From the NCBI GenBank assembly GCA_900114405.1, contig FOSY01000003.1, positions 124,001 to 188,000 of the forward strand: a stretch of 64,000 nucleotides of DNA, written 5' to 3'. The notes beneath the pieces are model-generated. The model saw nothing but the letters and a program-made list of their open reading frames with translations, had not been told where the DNA came from and did not search any database. The stretch comes from Lachnospiraceae bacterium KH1T2 (GTDB taxonomy: Bacteria > Bacillota > Clostridia > Lachnospirales > Lachnospiraceae). Below are positions 9,375 to 16,486 of the stretch, piece after piece (the first letter of the stretch is position 1; each line of letters opens with the position of its first letter). Made by a program: the position numbers and the translations under genes.

Positions 9375-10322
9375 ATGGAAAAAATATCACTGATTATTCC
9401 ATGCTATAACGAGCAGGAGGCGCTTCCGATTTTCTTTGAAGAAGTTACCAAAGTCATGGATAATATCGATGCGGATTATCAGCTGATTTTTGTAAATGAC
9501 GGATCAAAGGACAATACATTAAATATACTTAGAGAGTTTTCAGAGAAAGACAGTCATGTGAAGTATCTTTCTTTTTCGAGAAATTTTGGAAAAGAAGCGG
9601 CTATGTATGCAGGCTTCTGCAATGCAGACGGCGACTATGTTGCAGTAATGGATGCAGATATGCAGGACCCACCTTCGCTTCTGCCACAGATGCTCGAAAT
9701 TTTACATACAGGCGAATACGACAGTGTAGCTACACGACGTGTCAGCAGACAGGGTGAACCTCCGATCAGATCATGGTTTGCGAGAAAATTTTATAAGCTT
9801 ATAAATAAGATCTCGGATGCGGATATAGTTGATGGTGCGAGAGACTTCCGCCTGATGAAGAGAGACATGGTGGAAGCAATCGTTGAAATGAGTGAATACA
9901 ACCGCTTTTCAAAGGGAATCTTTGGCTGGATAGGCTTTAGGACATATTGGCTTCCGTTTGAAAATGTAGAACGTGTTGCAGGTGAGACTAAGTGGAATTT
10001 TTGGAAGCTTACAAAGTATGCCATTGACGGTATCATAAACTTTTCGCAGGCACCACTTAATATTGCTTCATGGTTTGGTATGGGGATGACAGGTTTCGGA
10101 ATGGTGGTTCTCATATACATCGTACTTAGAAGACTGATATTGGGCGATCCCGTTGCCGGCTGGGCATCAACGATCTGCATCATCATATTCATAGGCGGAA
10201 TGCAGCTTTTCTGCCTTGGAATCATGGGTCAGTATATTTCTAAAACATATATGGAAAGTAAAAAGAGACCACATTATATCATTGCGGAGAGTAATGATAG
10301 TGGTGTGAAGAAAGTTAGATAA
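9375..10322 (+). CDS. GT2 glycosyltransferase, GtrB/DPM1-like, membrane-bound
   Basis: This 315-residue protein has an N-terminal GT-A domain with LIIPCYNEQEA, FVNDGSKDNT and the metal-binding region DADMQDPP. Two C-terminal membrane helices follow (about residues 230-255 and 265-290). This layout is that of bactoprenol-phosphate glucosyl- or mannosyltransferases (GtrB, DPM1), which charge undecaprenyl phosphate with a sugar for use outside the cell. AAGAGGAAA precedes the ATG. A strong terminator follows, so the gene stands alone. It could supply sugar donors for cell-surface glycosylation. The sugar is not predictable. Confidence 0.88.
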   Translation: MEKISLIIPCYNEQEALPIFFEEVTKVMDNIDADYQLIFVNDGSKDNTLNILREFSEKDSHVKYLSFSRNFGKEAAMYAGFCNADGDYVAVMDADMQDPPSLLPQMLEILHTGEYDSVATRRVSRQGEPPIRSWFARKFYKLINKISDADIVDGARDFRLMKRDMVEAIVEMSEYNRFSKGIFGWIGFRTYWLPFENVERVAGETKWNFWKLTKYAIDGIINFSQAPLNIASWFGMGMTGFGMVVLIYIVLRRLILGDPVAGWASTICIIIFIGGMQLFCLGIMGQYISKTYMESKKRPHYIIAESNDSGVKKVR

Positions 10323-10346
10323 ATTTAAAACACATAGAAAGCATTT

Positions 10347-10404
10347 AAGAAGCATAAAATACGCTGAGAAATTTATTTCTTGGGTATTTTATGCTTCTTT
10401 TATT
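10347..10404 (+). terminator. Terminator after the GT2 gene
   Basis: AAGAAGCATAAAATAC (10347-10362) pairs with a matching arm at 10384-10399, and a T-rich tail follows. The hairpin loop is long, about 21 bases. Confidence 0.85.
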
Positions 10405-10430
10405 TTGTTGTAATAAATTATTTATAATGA

Positions 10431-10494
10431 TTGTATACAGTATACAAAAGTTAATCTCATGTATATTGTTTTGTATACATTATACAATTATAAT
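10431..10494 (+). promoter_or_regulatory. Promoter with two palindromic operators
   Basis: TTGTATACAGTATACAA (10431-10447) is a perfect 8+1+8 palindrome. A second copy with one changed arm base, TTGTATACATTATACAA (10471-10487), has its centre 40 bp away, about four helical turns. The second copy fills the spacer of a plausible promoter: TTGTTT 10466-10471, 17 bases, TATAAT 10489-10494. Repressor binding here should block transcription of the transglutaminase-like gene, and the spacing would suit DNA looping. The regulator is not in this window as far as I can see. Confidence 0.65.
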
Positions 10495-10579
10495 GAAATT
10501 ACAAAATAAAGAAGTCGAAATCACACGAGTCAGTTTTTAACATAACCTTAAATAGCTTTTACCTTACGGAGGGTTCAAT

Positions 10580-12733
10580 ATGAAGTTTGAAAAGAGCCTG
10601 ACACTTTTTAATGCTATTTCAAAAATAGTTGCTTTCCTACTAATGATAGTAATGACATCAACAGTTATCATACCATCTGATATTGCACATGCCGGTACGG
10701 AATATGAAGCAGTTGAGATTGTAGACTTCGCTGATATCTCAAATTGGACAGCAGGATGTTACGATTGGAATAGTGGTAAGGTTCTTAAAGGCTATGAGTA
10801 TAGACTTAGATTAAATGATTATGTTACATTTTTCAGTCCTGAGTATGAAATCTTTATAGCTGATGATGATTATAAGGTGCTTGTAAGAGAGCTTGATGAC
10901 TCATTTAAGTTTATAAGATCAGGAAACTATAGCTCAGGTGATATTTTTACCCCTGACGAATCTGCAAAATATCTTGCAATAGGAATATATAACTTCAAAA
11001 ATGATAAAAAAATGACTTACGAGAAGTATGAAGAACTTTTCGATAACGGCTTTGAAATCGCTTTTTTGAGCACAGGCAAGGAACTTGGCGTTGACTATGA
11101 TTACGAGGAAGAGCCGGAGGAAGTAGTAGAAGAAAATTACGAGGAAGAGCTTGAAGAAGTAGTAGAAGAGAATTACGAGGAAGAGCCTGAAGAAGTAGTA
11201 GAAGAGAATTACGAGGAAGAGCCTGAAGAAGTAGTAGAAGAGAATTATGAAGACGAACTTGAAGATGAGTTCGAAGAAGACGTAAATAAAGACTTTGAAG
11301 AGAAAGAAGTAGATGAAGAGATCCTCGAAGATCAAAAAAATAAGGAAATAAGCGCTTCTGAAAATAGTAAGCTTGAATTAAAAGAAGAGCCTGCAGAAGA
11401 TACAGCTGATGAGCAGAAAGAGGAAAAAGAGTGGAATTTAGACACGATCGAGCTTGCTGACTTTACAAACTGGACAGAAGGCTGCTACAGCTGGACAGAT
11501 GGAAAAGTACTTCAGGGATATGAGTACAGACTCAGACTTTCAGAGTATGTAGAATTCAATAATAATTCATATTATGTAAGCATTTCAGACGGCAACTATG
11601 CTGTACTTGTGAGAGAAATCGACGAAAATGGTAAATTAGTTAAATCCTCAACACTTAAAGATGAAAGCGTATACGAGCCTGCAGAAGCAGCAAAGTATCT
11701 TGCGATCGGAATCTATAATACAAAAAAAGATAAAGAGATGAACTATGAGAAGTACAGAGAACTTTTTGAAAATGGCTTCTCAGTAAAGTTTACAGTAAAA
11801 GGTGCAAAAAATCTTCAGGAATCAAAAATAGTTAAAGAGGATGAGACACTTGATGAAATACTTATCAGATTATTCTCAACAGATGATGAAAGCTGGAATG
11901 ATGTTTCAAAGTTCAAAATGAAGCAATCAGCTATGTACGTTTACAGATATAACCTTCAGGAAAAGAATACCGACTTTTATGTAGCTTTTAATGCAGCTAT
12001 AGGTCAGGATATCGAAGTGCAGACAGATAGCAAAGGCTATGTAGAAGCGATAAGAGTAAGCGAAAAAGATATGCGCTTCGTTGACAGATATACAAAGGCA
12101 GCAGAAGCTGTAGAAGAAGCAATGGCACTGACTGATGAAAATATGAATGACTTCGAGAAGGCACTCGTGCTTCATGACTATCTTATAGATAATGTAGACT
12201 ATGTAGCAAGCAAATATGACAATTATGCAGGTTATGTTTTAGCTTATGGAAAAGGAATCTGCGGAGGATATGCAAGTGCATATAAGATGCTTCTTACTGC
12301 AGCAGGAATTAAATCACACATCGTATTATCTTCAAATCACGCATGGAATCTTGTAACTGTAAATGGAAAGCAGTATCACGTTGACGTTACATGGGATGAT
12401 ACAAAAGGATATGGCAGCAATTTATATACTTACTTTATGAGAAGTGACGAAGTTTTTAAGCGCAATCATCCAAAGTGGACAAGCTATATATACGATGACA
12501 CAGCAGATTCTGTAATATATGATGACCTGTTTATACATAAAATAGATGGAAGACTTAACTACTATGGCGGCAGCTGGTATTATGTATCAAATGGAAGTAT
12601 AATTAATTCTCAGATTGATGGAAAAGATATGACAACTTTAGTTGAATCTGATGGTAAGCTTGTTATAACATCTATTGAAGATGGTAAATTAAATTACACA
12701 GAAGATGGGAATACATTTGAACTGGTGTATTGA
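10580..12733 (+). CDS. Secreted transglutaminase-like protein with two copies of a new domain
   Basis: This is a 717-residue exported protein. A signal peptide (about residues 1-39, ending IAHAG) is followed by an unnamed beta-rich domain of about 120 residues. An acidic tandem-repeat linker (about 176-285) and a second copy of the domain (about 288-410) come next, then a C-terminal transglutaminase-like domain. The triad can be read as Cys561 (GICGGY), His587 (NHAWNL) and Asp602 (YHVDVTW). Such extracellular enzymes act as peptidases or cross-linkers. ACGGAGGG stands before the ATG. The stop codon lies inside a palindromic repeat. The same domain recurs in both GH5 enzymes at 38997 and 43275, suggesting a shared ligand. 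Substrate unknown. Confidence 0.85.
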   Translation: MKFEKSLTLFNAISKIVAFLLMIVMTSTVIIPSDIAHAGTEYEAVEIVDFADISNWTAGCYDWNSGKVLKGYEYRLRLNDYVTFFSPEYEIFIADDDYKVLVRELDDSFKFIRSGNYSSGDIFTPDESAKYLAIGIYNFKNDKKMTYEKYEELFDNGFEIAFLSTGKELGVDYDYEEEPEEVVEENYEEELEEVVEENYEEEPEEVVEENYEEEPEEVVEENYEDELEDEFEEDVNKDFEEKEVDEEILEDQKNKEISASENSKLELKEEPAEDTADEQKEEKEWNLDTIELADFTNWTEGCYSWTDGKVLQGYEYRLRLSEYVEFNNNSYYVSISDGNYAVLVREIDENGKLVKSSTLKDESVYEPAEAAKYLAIGIYNTKKDKEMNYEKYRELFENGFSVKFTVKGAKNLQESKIVKEDETLDEILIRLFSTDDESWNDVSKFKMKQSAMYVYRYNLQEKNTDFYVAFNAAIGQDIEVQTDSKGYVEAIRVSEKDMRFVDRYTKAAEAVEEAMALTDENMNDFEKALVLHDYLIDNVDYVASKYDNYAGYVLAYGKGICGGYASAYKMLLTAAGIKSHIVLSSNHAWNLVTVNGKQYHVDVTWDDTKGYGSNLYTYFMRSDEVFKRNHPKWTSYIYDDTADSVIYDDLFIHKIDGRLNYYGGSWYYVSNGSIINSQIDGKDMTTLVESDGKLVITSIEDGKLNYTEDGNTFELVY
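11105..11248 (+). repeat. Four tandem 36-bp units coding an acidic linker
   Basis: Four near-identical 36-base units each encode EEEPEEVVEENY (L replaces P in the second). They keep the frame and add about 48 strongly acidic residues between the two beta-rich domains of the secreted protein. Copy number could vary between strains through slippage. Confidence 0.9.
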
Positions 12734-12829
12734 CACGTTCTAAATCAAACTAATGTCATATCTCGAAATCGCCAACATAAGGCTCATTCGAGCTATGGCA
12801 TAAGTTTAATTATGAATGTGTCAAAACAC
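12725..12829. repeat. 105-bp palindromic MITE-like repeat, copy 1
   Basis: The element starts GTGTATTGACAC and ends GTGTCAAAACAC, which are inverted repeats with one mismatch. Most of the sequence in between also pairs (CTCGAA with TTCGAG near the centre), leaving an apical loop of about 19 bases. A copy at 18691-18795 is identical except for two bases in the 3' arm (TATGGC here, TATAAC there). No open frame for a transposase exists. The stop codon of the upstream gene lies inside it. Confidence 0.88.
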
Positions 12830-12864
12830 ACGATATCTGAGTATTCCCGATGAAGGAGAGTTCG

Positions 12865-14778
12865 ATGTCAGCAATATGCGGTGTGATCAGCTTTGGAGAA
12901 AAAAAGATAACTGAAAGCGATAGGGCTGTTTTTAAGAAAGGCTATGAAGACTGTGCGATTGACAGGTGGGAGGAAAAGAGCACAGATAAGGTTTATATGG
13001 CCTGTGGAATCCAGTATTTTACACCGGAAGCAGAGGATGAAGTGCTTCCGATAGTTGAAGATGGAAATTTTTTTACAGCAGATGTGATGCTGGATAATAG
13101 AGATGAATTATTTAAGATGATCGATAAAGAACCATCGGAGCAGAAATGCCCCGATGGTACACTTATGTACGAAGTTTGGAAAGCAAAAGGAAGAGAGTGC
13201 CTGAATGACCTTTTGGGCGCTTTTGCTGCTGTATATTATGATGAAGAGAAAAATGAGGCTCAGATTTTCGCAGATGCGGTGGGAAATAGATATGTCTATT
13301 ACTTATGGCAGGATAAAGTGCTCTACTTCTCTTCACTAATGAAACCACTCGAAAGCTTTGTTAAAGAATTAAAAATAAATGAAAGATTTGCCTCTGACTT
13401 TGTCGGAGATCCATCACCGTGTATGTTCACGGAAGAAAATGAGACGATGGTCGAGGAAATTTACAGGCTCCCCGTGGCGACTGTGATGCGCGTAACGGAA
13501 ACGGGACCGAAAAAGACGAGATACTGGAACCCTTACAGAGATTCAAAAAAACATGATTATAAATCCTATAAGGAATATGAGGACGCTTTTCTGAAACTTT
13601 ATAAAAAATGTGTTACATCAGTGATGAGATCATCCAAAGAGACAGGAATAATGCTCAGTGGAGGATATGACTCTACTTCTGTGGCAGTTTTTGCGTCTCC
13701 GGAGCTTAAAGCGAGAAATAAAAAACTCTATTCATATACATGGATACCGCTTAGAGGAGCGAATATTTCTAAAAGTCTTAGGGCTCAGAGAGTAGTTGAC
13801 GAAGAGGAAAATGTAAGAAAAACTGCAGAATTTCTTGGAAATCTGAGCTGCAGATTTATGGATATGCCTGATATGGATATTTGGAGTGAGCGTAAAAAGC
13901 TGGAAAAAATATTCGAAGGTCCTTATAAATCTTTGGAAAATGGAGCTTGGTTTTATAGATGCTTCGAGGCGGCAAAGAAGGATAATGTGAGAGTTCTTCT
14001 TACAGGTGAGCTTGGAAACAGAAGTATTTCTTTTGAAAATACAAGAGAGTATTTTGCGACACTTTTCAGACAGTGCAGGTTTTTAACGCTTAAGCGTGAG
14101 GTGGATAAACTTCACTATCATTACTGGTACACTCGAAAGAGCATTTATATAACATTATTAAGAGATATCTGGTATTCAAAATTTGGTAAGCTGCAGCTGC
14201 CTGATGTGAAGAGAATCTTTATAAAAACGAAGAGAATTGCTCGAAATGGAACCTTCAAGAGAATGAAGGAAGAGCTTATGCAAACAAGAAAGAATACTAG
14301 TGATGCCTATAATCTTTTGGAAAGATCATTTAACCCTGTATATATGAGACTTGTAGGAGAAATAAGTCAGAAAATGTCGATATATTCCGGAATAATAGAC
14401 AGAGATCCTACAAAGGATAAGCGAATCATAAGTTTCTGTGCGGTACTTTCACCGGATCAGTTTACTCATAATGGTTATAAGCGTGCGTTGATAACTGATT
14501 ACATGAAAGAGCTGTTTCCAAAGCATATATTACAGGAGCTTAGGAAAGGCGTGCAAAGCAGCGATTACCTTGACAGAGTCAAGCTCGGCGGCAAAAAGAC
14601 ATTAGATGAGATCAGGGAGTGCTGCAGGGAAAATATGGACAATAAATTCATAGATGCTGCGAGGATATTAGATGCATTAAAAACGGATAATGTTAGTGAT
14701 TATGATTTTGTGACGCTGAATTATGCAATGTCCGGATGTATATTTATGGAATCTACGAAGAATTATAAGGATGAATAG
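12865..14778 (+). CDS. Lasso peptide cyclase (asparagine synthetase-like, C protein)
   Basis: This 637-residue protein has an N-terminal class-II amidotransferase-like domain (MSAICGVISF) and an ATP-PPi synthetase domain with SGGYDSTS at residues 265-272. In lasso-peptide pathways such proteins adenylate an Asp or Glu side chain of the core peptide and close the macrolactam on the N-terminal amine. The MSAI start and the non-standard position of Cys5 fit lasso cyclases better than AsnB, whose nucleophile is Cys2. AAGGAGAG at 12853 points to the ATG at 12865 rather than the one at 12850. Two precursor genes and a peptide kinase follow, supporting the role. Housekeeping asparagine synthesis is the alternative. 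Confidence 0.82.
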   Translation: MSAICGVISFGEKKITESDRAVFKKGYEDCAIDRWEEKSTDKVYMACGIQYFTPEAEDEVLPIVEDGNFFTADVMLDNRDELFKMIDKEPSEQKCPDGTLMYEVWKAKGRECLNDLLGAFAAVYYDEEKNEAQIFADAVGNRYVYYLWQDKVLYFSSLMKPLESFVKELKINERFASDFVGDPSPCMFTEENETMVEEIYRLPVATVMRVTETGPKKTRYWNPYRDSKKHDYKSYKEYEDAFLKLYKKCVTSVMRSSKETGIMLSGGYDSTSVAVFASPELKARNKKLYSYTWIPLRGANISKSLRAQRVVDEEENVRKTAEFLGNLSCRFMDMPDMDIWSERKKLEKIFEGPYKSLENGAWFYRCFEAAKKDNVRVLLTGELGNRSISFENTREYFATLFRQCRFLTLKREVDKLHYHYWYTRKSIYITLLRDIWYSKFGKLQLPDVKRIFIKTKRIARNGTFKRMKEELMQTRKNTSDAYNLLERSFNPVYMRLVGEISQKMSIYSGIIDRDPTKDKRIISFCAVLSPDQFTHNGYKRALITDYMKELFPKHILQELRKGVQSSDYLDRVKLGGKKTLDEIRECCRENMDNKFIDAARILDALKTDNVSDYDFVTLNYAMSGCIFMESTKNYKDE

Positions 14779-14851
14779 ATAGATAAAAAACATTCGATTT
14801 TGTTTAAGGAATTTTTACGTGAAAGAAAGTTATTGAAGAAATGAGTTTTAT

Positions 14852-14897
14852 AGGGCTGCTGCATTAAGGTGATATATCATCTTGGTGAGGCGGCCCT
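14852..14897 (+). terminator. Long hairpin after the cyclase gene, probable terminator
   Basis: An outer stem AGGGCTGC/GCGGCCCT (14852-14859 with 14890-14897) encloses an inner stem AAGGTGAT/ATCATCTT. The tail TTAATTAATTT is T-rich but not a clean run, so termination may be partial. Confidence 0.5.
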
Positions 14898-14990
14898 TAA
14901 TTAATTTAACCTAAAATGTATGGATAGAAAAGCCTCCGGCGGATGCAGAAGTTTTTAGAAAATAAAATTATAACAAAATTGATGGATTTC

Positions 14991-15019
14991 TTGAAAAAAT
15001 GTATTTATAAAAGTACTAT
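14991..15019 (+). promoter_or_regulatory. Promoter of lasso precursor 1
   Basis: TTGAAA (14991-14996) and TACTAT (15014-15019) are 17 bases apart. Downstream, an inverted repeat TGCATA-TACAT-TATGCA (15041-15057) shares ATACATTAT and CAAT with the operators at 10431-10487. It may be a binding site for the same regulator. The upstream sequence resembles that before precursor 2. Confidence 0.65.
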
Positions 15020-15077
15020 ATACAAAGTACAAATACAAAATGCATATACATTATGCAATAAACTGGAGGAAATACTA

Positions 15078-15233
15078 ATGAAGAAGACATGGATGAACCC
15101 AGAAATCGAAACTCTTGAAGTTGCAGCTACAGCATCAGGTAACATCGAGAACCTTATCCCTGATGGTAAGGCAGTATGGGATGCAACAGCAGACTCATAT
15201 ACAGTAACAGTTGGTGTTAGATCAGCCAGCTAA
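15078..15233 (+). CDS. Lasso peptide precursor 1 (A protein)
   Basis: This 51-residue peptide starts MKKTWMNPEIETLEV, a leader with the WxxP version of the YxxP motif read by PqqD-like recognition proteins. TASGN marks the expected cleavage region. If cut before Gly21, Asp29 (in LIPDG) is residue 9 of the core, right for a nine-membered Gly1-Asp9 macrolactam. The core would be 31 residues, long for a lasso peptide, and ends in Ser51, the residue phosphorylated in paeninodin. TGGAGGA lies eight bases before this ATG. A longer frame from 14943 lacks such a site. Thr lies at -3 rather than the usual -2, so the cut site is uncertain. Confidence 0.8.
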   Translation: MKKTWMNPEIETLEVAATASGNIENLIPDGKAVWDATADSYTVTVGVRSAS

Positions 15234-15252
15234 TTTCTGTAATGGAATTATG

Positions 15253-15281
15253 AAGCAGAGGTCAAGCACCTCTGCTTTTTT
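15253..15281 (+). terminator. Terminator after precursor 1
   Basis: AAGCAGAGGT (15253-15262) pairs with ACCTCTGCTT (15268-15277), followed by T residues. Precursor 1 is therefore its own transcript. Confidence 0.92.
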
Positions 15282-15372
15282 CATACCCTAAAGATCAAAA
15301 TTTCCTTATGTTTCGTGAATACTGTATAAAAAATACATTGAGAATAAAATTGTTACAAAAAAGATAGAATTC

Positions 15373-15401
15373 TTGATGCGAGTATGTGGTGGAAATATAC
15401 T
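15373..15401 (+). promoter_or_regulatory. Promoter of lasso precursor 2
   Basis: TTGATG (15373-15378) and TATACT (15396-15401) are 17 bases apart. The preceding AATAAAATTGTTACAAAA matches the same region before precursor 1 closely, so promoter and gene appear to have been duplicated together. Confidence 0.68.
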
Positions 15402-15437
15402 AAATAACGAAAAGGGATTTTTAAGGAGGGTATAGAA

Positions 15438-15611
15438 ATGAAGAAAGAATGGATTGCACCTGAAATTGATTCACTTAGCGTAGCGCAGACGGCATCTGGT
15501 AATATTAAAAATGAAGTACCTGATGGACCTGTTGCCTACGATGAGGAGAAAGGAACTTACTTTTACACAGTAGGTGAAAAGTCAGCAAGTGGAGCAAAGA
15601 TTTTACTTTGA
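15438..15611 (+). CDS. Lasso peptide precursor 2 (A protein) with extended C-terminus
   Basis: This 57-residue paralogue of precursor 1 starts MKKEWIAPEIDSLSV and keeps the WxxP leader motif, TASGN and PDG. A core starting at Gly21 again puts Asp29 at ring position 9. The tail matches precursor 1 through the KSAS segment but then continues for six residues (GAKILL). It therefore lacks the C-terminal Ser that would be phosphorylated unless it is trimmed. AAGGAGGG lies before the ATG. Ring region and tail sequence differ from precursor 1, so the product would differ. A terminator follows. Confidence 0.78.
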   Translation: MKKEWIAPEIDSLSVAQTASGNIKNEVPDGPVAYDEEKGTYFYTVGEKSASGAKILL

Positions 15612-15632
15612 TAGTTTAAGACAGCGAATGAG

Positions 15633-15671
15633 AAAGACTTTACTTAGATAATCTAAGTAAGGTCTTTTTTT
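15633..15671 (+). terminator. Terminator after precursor 2
   Basis: AAAGACTTTACTTAGA (15633-15648) pairs with 15652-15667 (one G-T pair), followed by a run of T to 15672. Confidence 0.9.
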
Positions 15672-15674
15672 TGC

Positions 15675-15705
15675 AAAACAAAAGACCGCCAGTTAAAGCG
15701 GTCTT
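15675..15705 (-). terminator. Terminator of the toxin-antitoxin operon
   Basis: On the minus strand AAGACCGC and GCGGTCTT (15682-15689 with 15698-15705) form a stem followed by TTTTGTTTTG. It faces the precursor 2 terminator. Confidence 0.85.
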
Positions 15706-15719
15706 AATGTTTTGATGTT

Positions 15720-16013
15720 TTAGTATTTTTTGAAAAGATCTGTATGCTTACCTGTTCTCACAGCAGTAAGAATAAGATTATCATCATCTTTGCCATATAT
15801 TAATAACCAATCCGGCTGTATATGACACTCATTGAAACCTGCGTAATCTCCGTGTAAAGGATGGTCAAGATACTTGGCGTCTAATACATGTCCTAAAAGC
15901 AATTCATCAATGACATACTCAAGAAGGCGCATATCCAAACCACGTTTCTTGGCAAGTTTGTAATCTCTCTTAAACTTAGTGGTAGATTTTAATCCGTATT
16001 TATAATCACTCAT
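15720..16013 (-). CDS. YafQ/RelE-type mRNA interferase toxin
   Basis: This 97-residue protein has the compact RelE/ParE fold pattern: an N-terminal helix with KFKRDYKLAKKRGLD, then HPLHGDY, ECHIQPDWLLIY and the C-terminal TAVRTGKHTDLF. The late histidine and the HIQPDWLLIY strand fit YafQ-family toxins, which cut mRNA on the ribosome. Its start overlaps the antitoxin stop by four bases, as usual for these modules. The pair sits between precursor 2 and the peptide kinase in the opposite direction, so it may have inserted into or stabilised the locus. Confidence 0.9.
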   Translation of the reverse strand: MSDYKYGLKSTTKFKRDYKLAKKRGLDMRLLEYVIDELLLGHVLDAKYLDHPLHGDYAGFNECHIQPDWLLIYGKDDDNLILTAVRTGKHTDLFKKY

Positions 16014-16303
16014 TCTGCATCAAGCTCATCAAACAGCTCTTTTGCAGAGCCATAGGTCTTTGCTTCTACCTTTCCGGACATTATATCGTTTGCTTCATTG
16101 ATAGCAGCAATAGTGTCCTTATCATACTTTGGAACCCTTACATCAAAAGGAATCCCGCCCTCCATAAGGGATTTTTCAAAGAAAATATTAACCGCTTCTG
16201 CTAAAGTCATACCAAGACTACCATAAAGGTTTTCTAGGCTTGCTTTTTTCTGTTTATTCATTCTCATGTTGAAATTAGTATCTTTAACTAAAGTTGCCGG
16301 CAT
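16010..16303 (-). CDS. RelB/DinJ-type antitoxin
   Basis: This 97-residue antitoxin has an N-terminal ribbon-helix-helix segment (TNFNMRMNKQKKASLENLY, GMTLAEAVNIF) that should bind DNA and repress its own operon. A C-terminal tail neutralises the toxin. AGGAGGTGAT precedes the ATG at 16303; an upstream in-frame start at 16333 would place the ribosome site inside the gene. Two matching palindromes lie in the promoter. Confidence 0.9.
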   Translation of the reverse strand: MPATLVKDTNFNMRMNKQKKASLENLYGSLGMTLAEAVNIFFEKSLMEGGIPFDVRVPKYDKDTIAAINEANDIMSGKVEAKTYGSAKELFDELDAE

Positions 16304-16323
16304 AAATATCACCTCCTGAATTA

Positions 16324-16367
16324 ATAATACCACAATGTGTCACATATTCAATACAATGTTTTACATT
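16324..16367 (-). promoter_or_regulatory. Toxin-antitoxin promoter with two operators
   Basis: On the minus strand TTGAAT (16351-16346) and TATTAT (16329-16324) are 16 bases apart with an extended TG. AATGT-GTC-ACAT (16334-16345) lies in the spacer and AATGT-TTT-ACATT (16355-16367) lies upstream. Their centres are 21 bp apart, two helical turns, which suits cooperative binding by the ribbon-helix-helix antitoxin. Confidence 0.7.
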
Positions 16368-16404
16368 TAATAAAAGTCAGATTCTTTGTTCATGATTAAA
16401 GTTC

Positions 16405-16433
16405 TTGCTGAATCGGGTAAATAATATTATCAT
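16405..16433 (+). promoter_or_regulatory. Promoter of the lasso peptide kinase gene
   Basis: TTGCTG (16405-16410) and TATCAT (16428-16433) are 17 bases apart, about 50 bases before the start codon and divergent from the toxin-antitoxin promoter. Confidence 0.6.
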
Positions 16434-16486
16434 AAAAAAATCTGGAGACTGTATTAAATGACTAACTATTGTTTTGCGAGGTGGAA

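Noticed and set aside
11105..11248. CRISPR array
   Set aside because: The 36-bp units are contiguous without spacers, stay in frame and encode an acidic linker.
10934..11335. Minus-strand hydrophobic protein opposite the acidic repeat
   Set aside because: It is the antisense reading of Glu-rich codons (read as Phe/Leu/Ile) with no ribosome site.
12865..14778. Housekeeping asparagine synthetase (asnB)
   Set aside because: The catalytic Cys is not at position 2, and the gene is followed by precursor-like genes and a peptide kinase. Kept only as an alternative.
14943..15077. Upstream extension that would make lasso precursor 1 a 96-residue protein
   Set aside because: The extension covers the promoter and lacks a ribosome site; TGGAGGA sits correctly before the ATG at 15078, and precursor 2 has the same short start.
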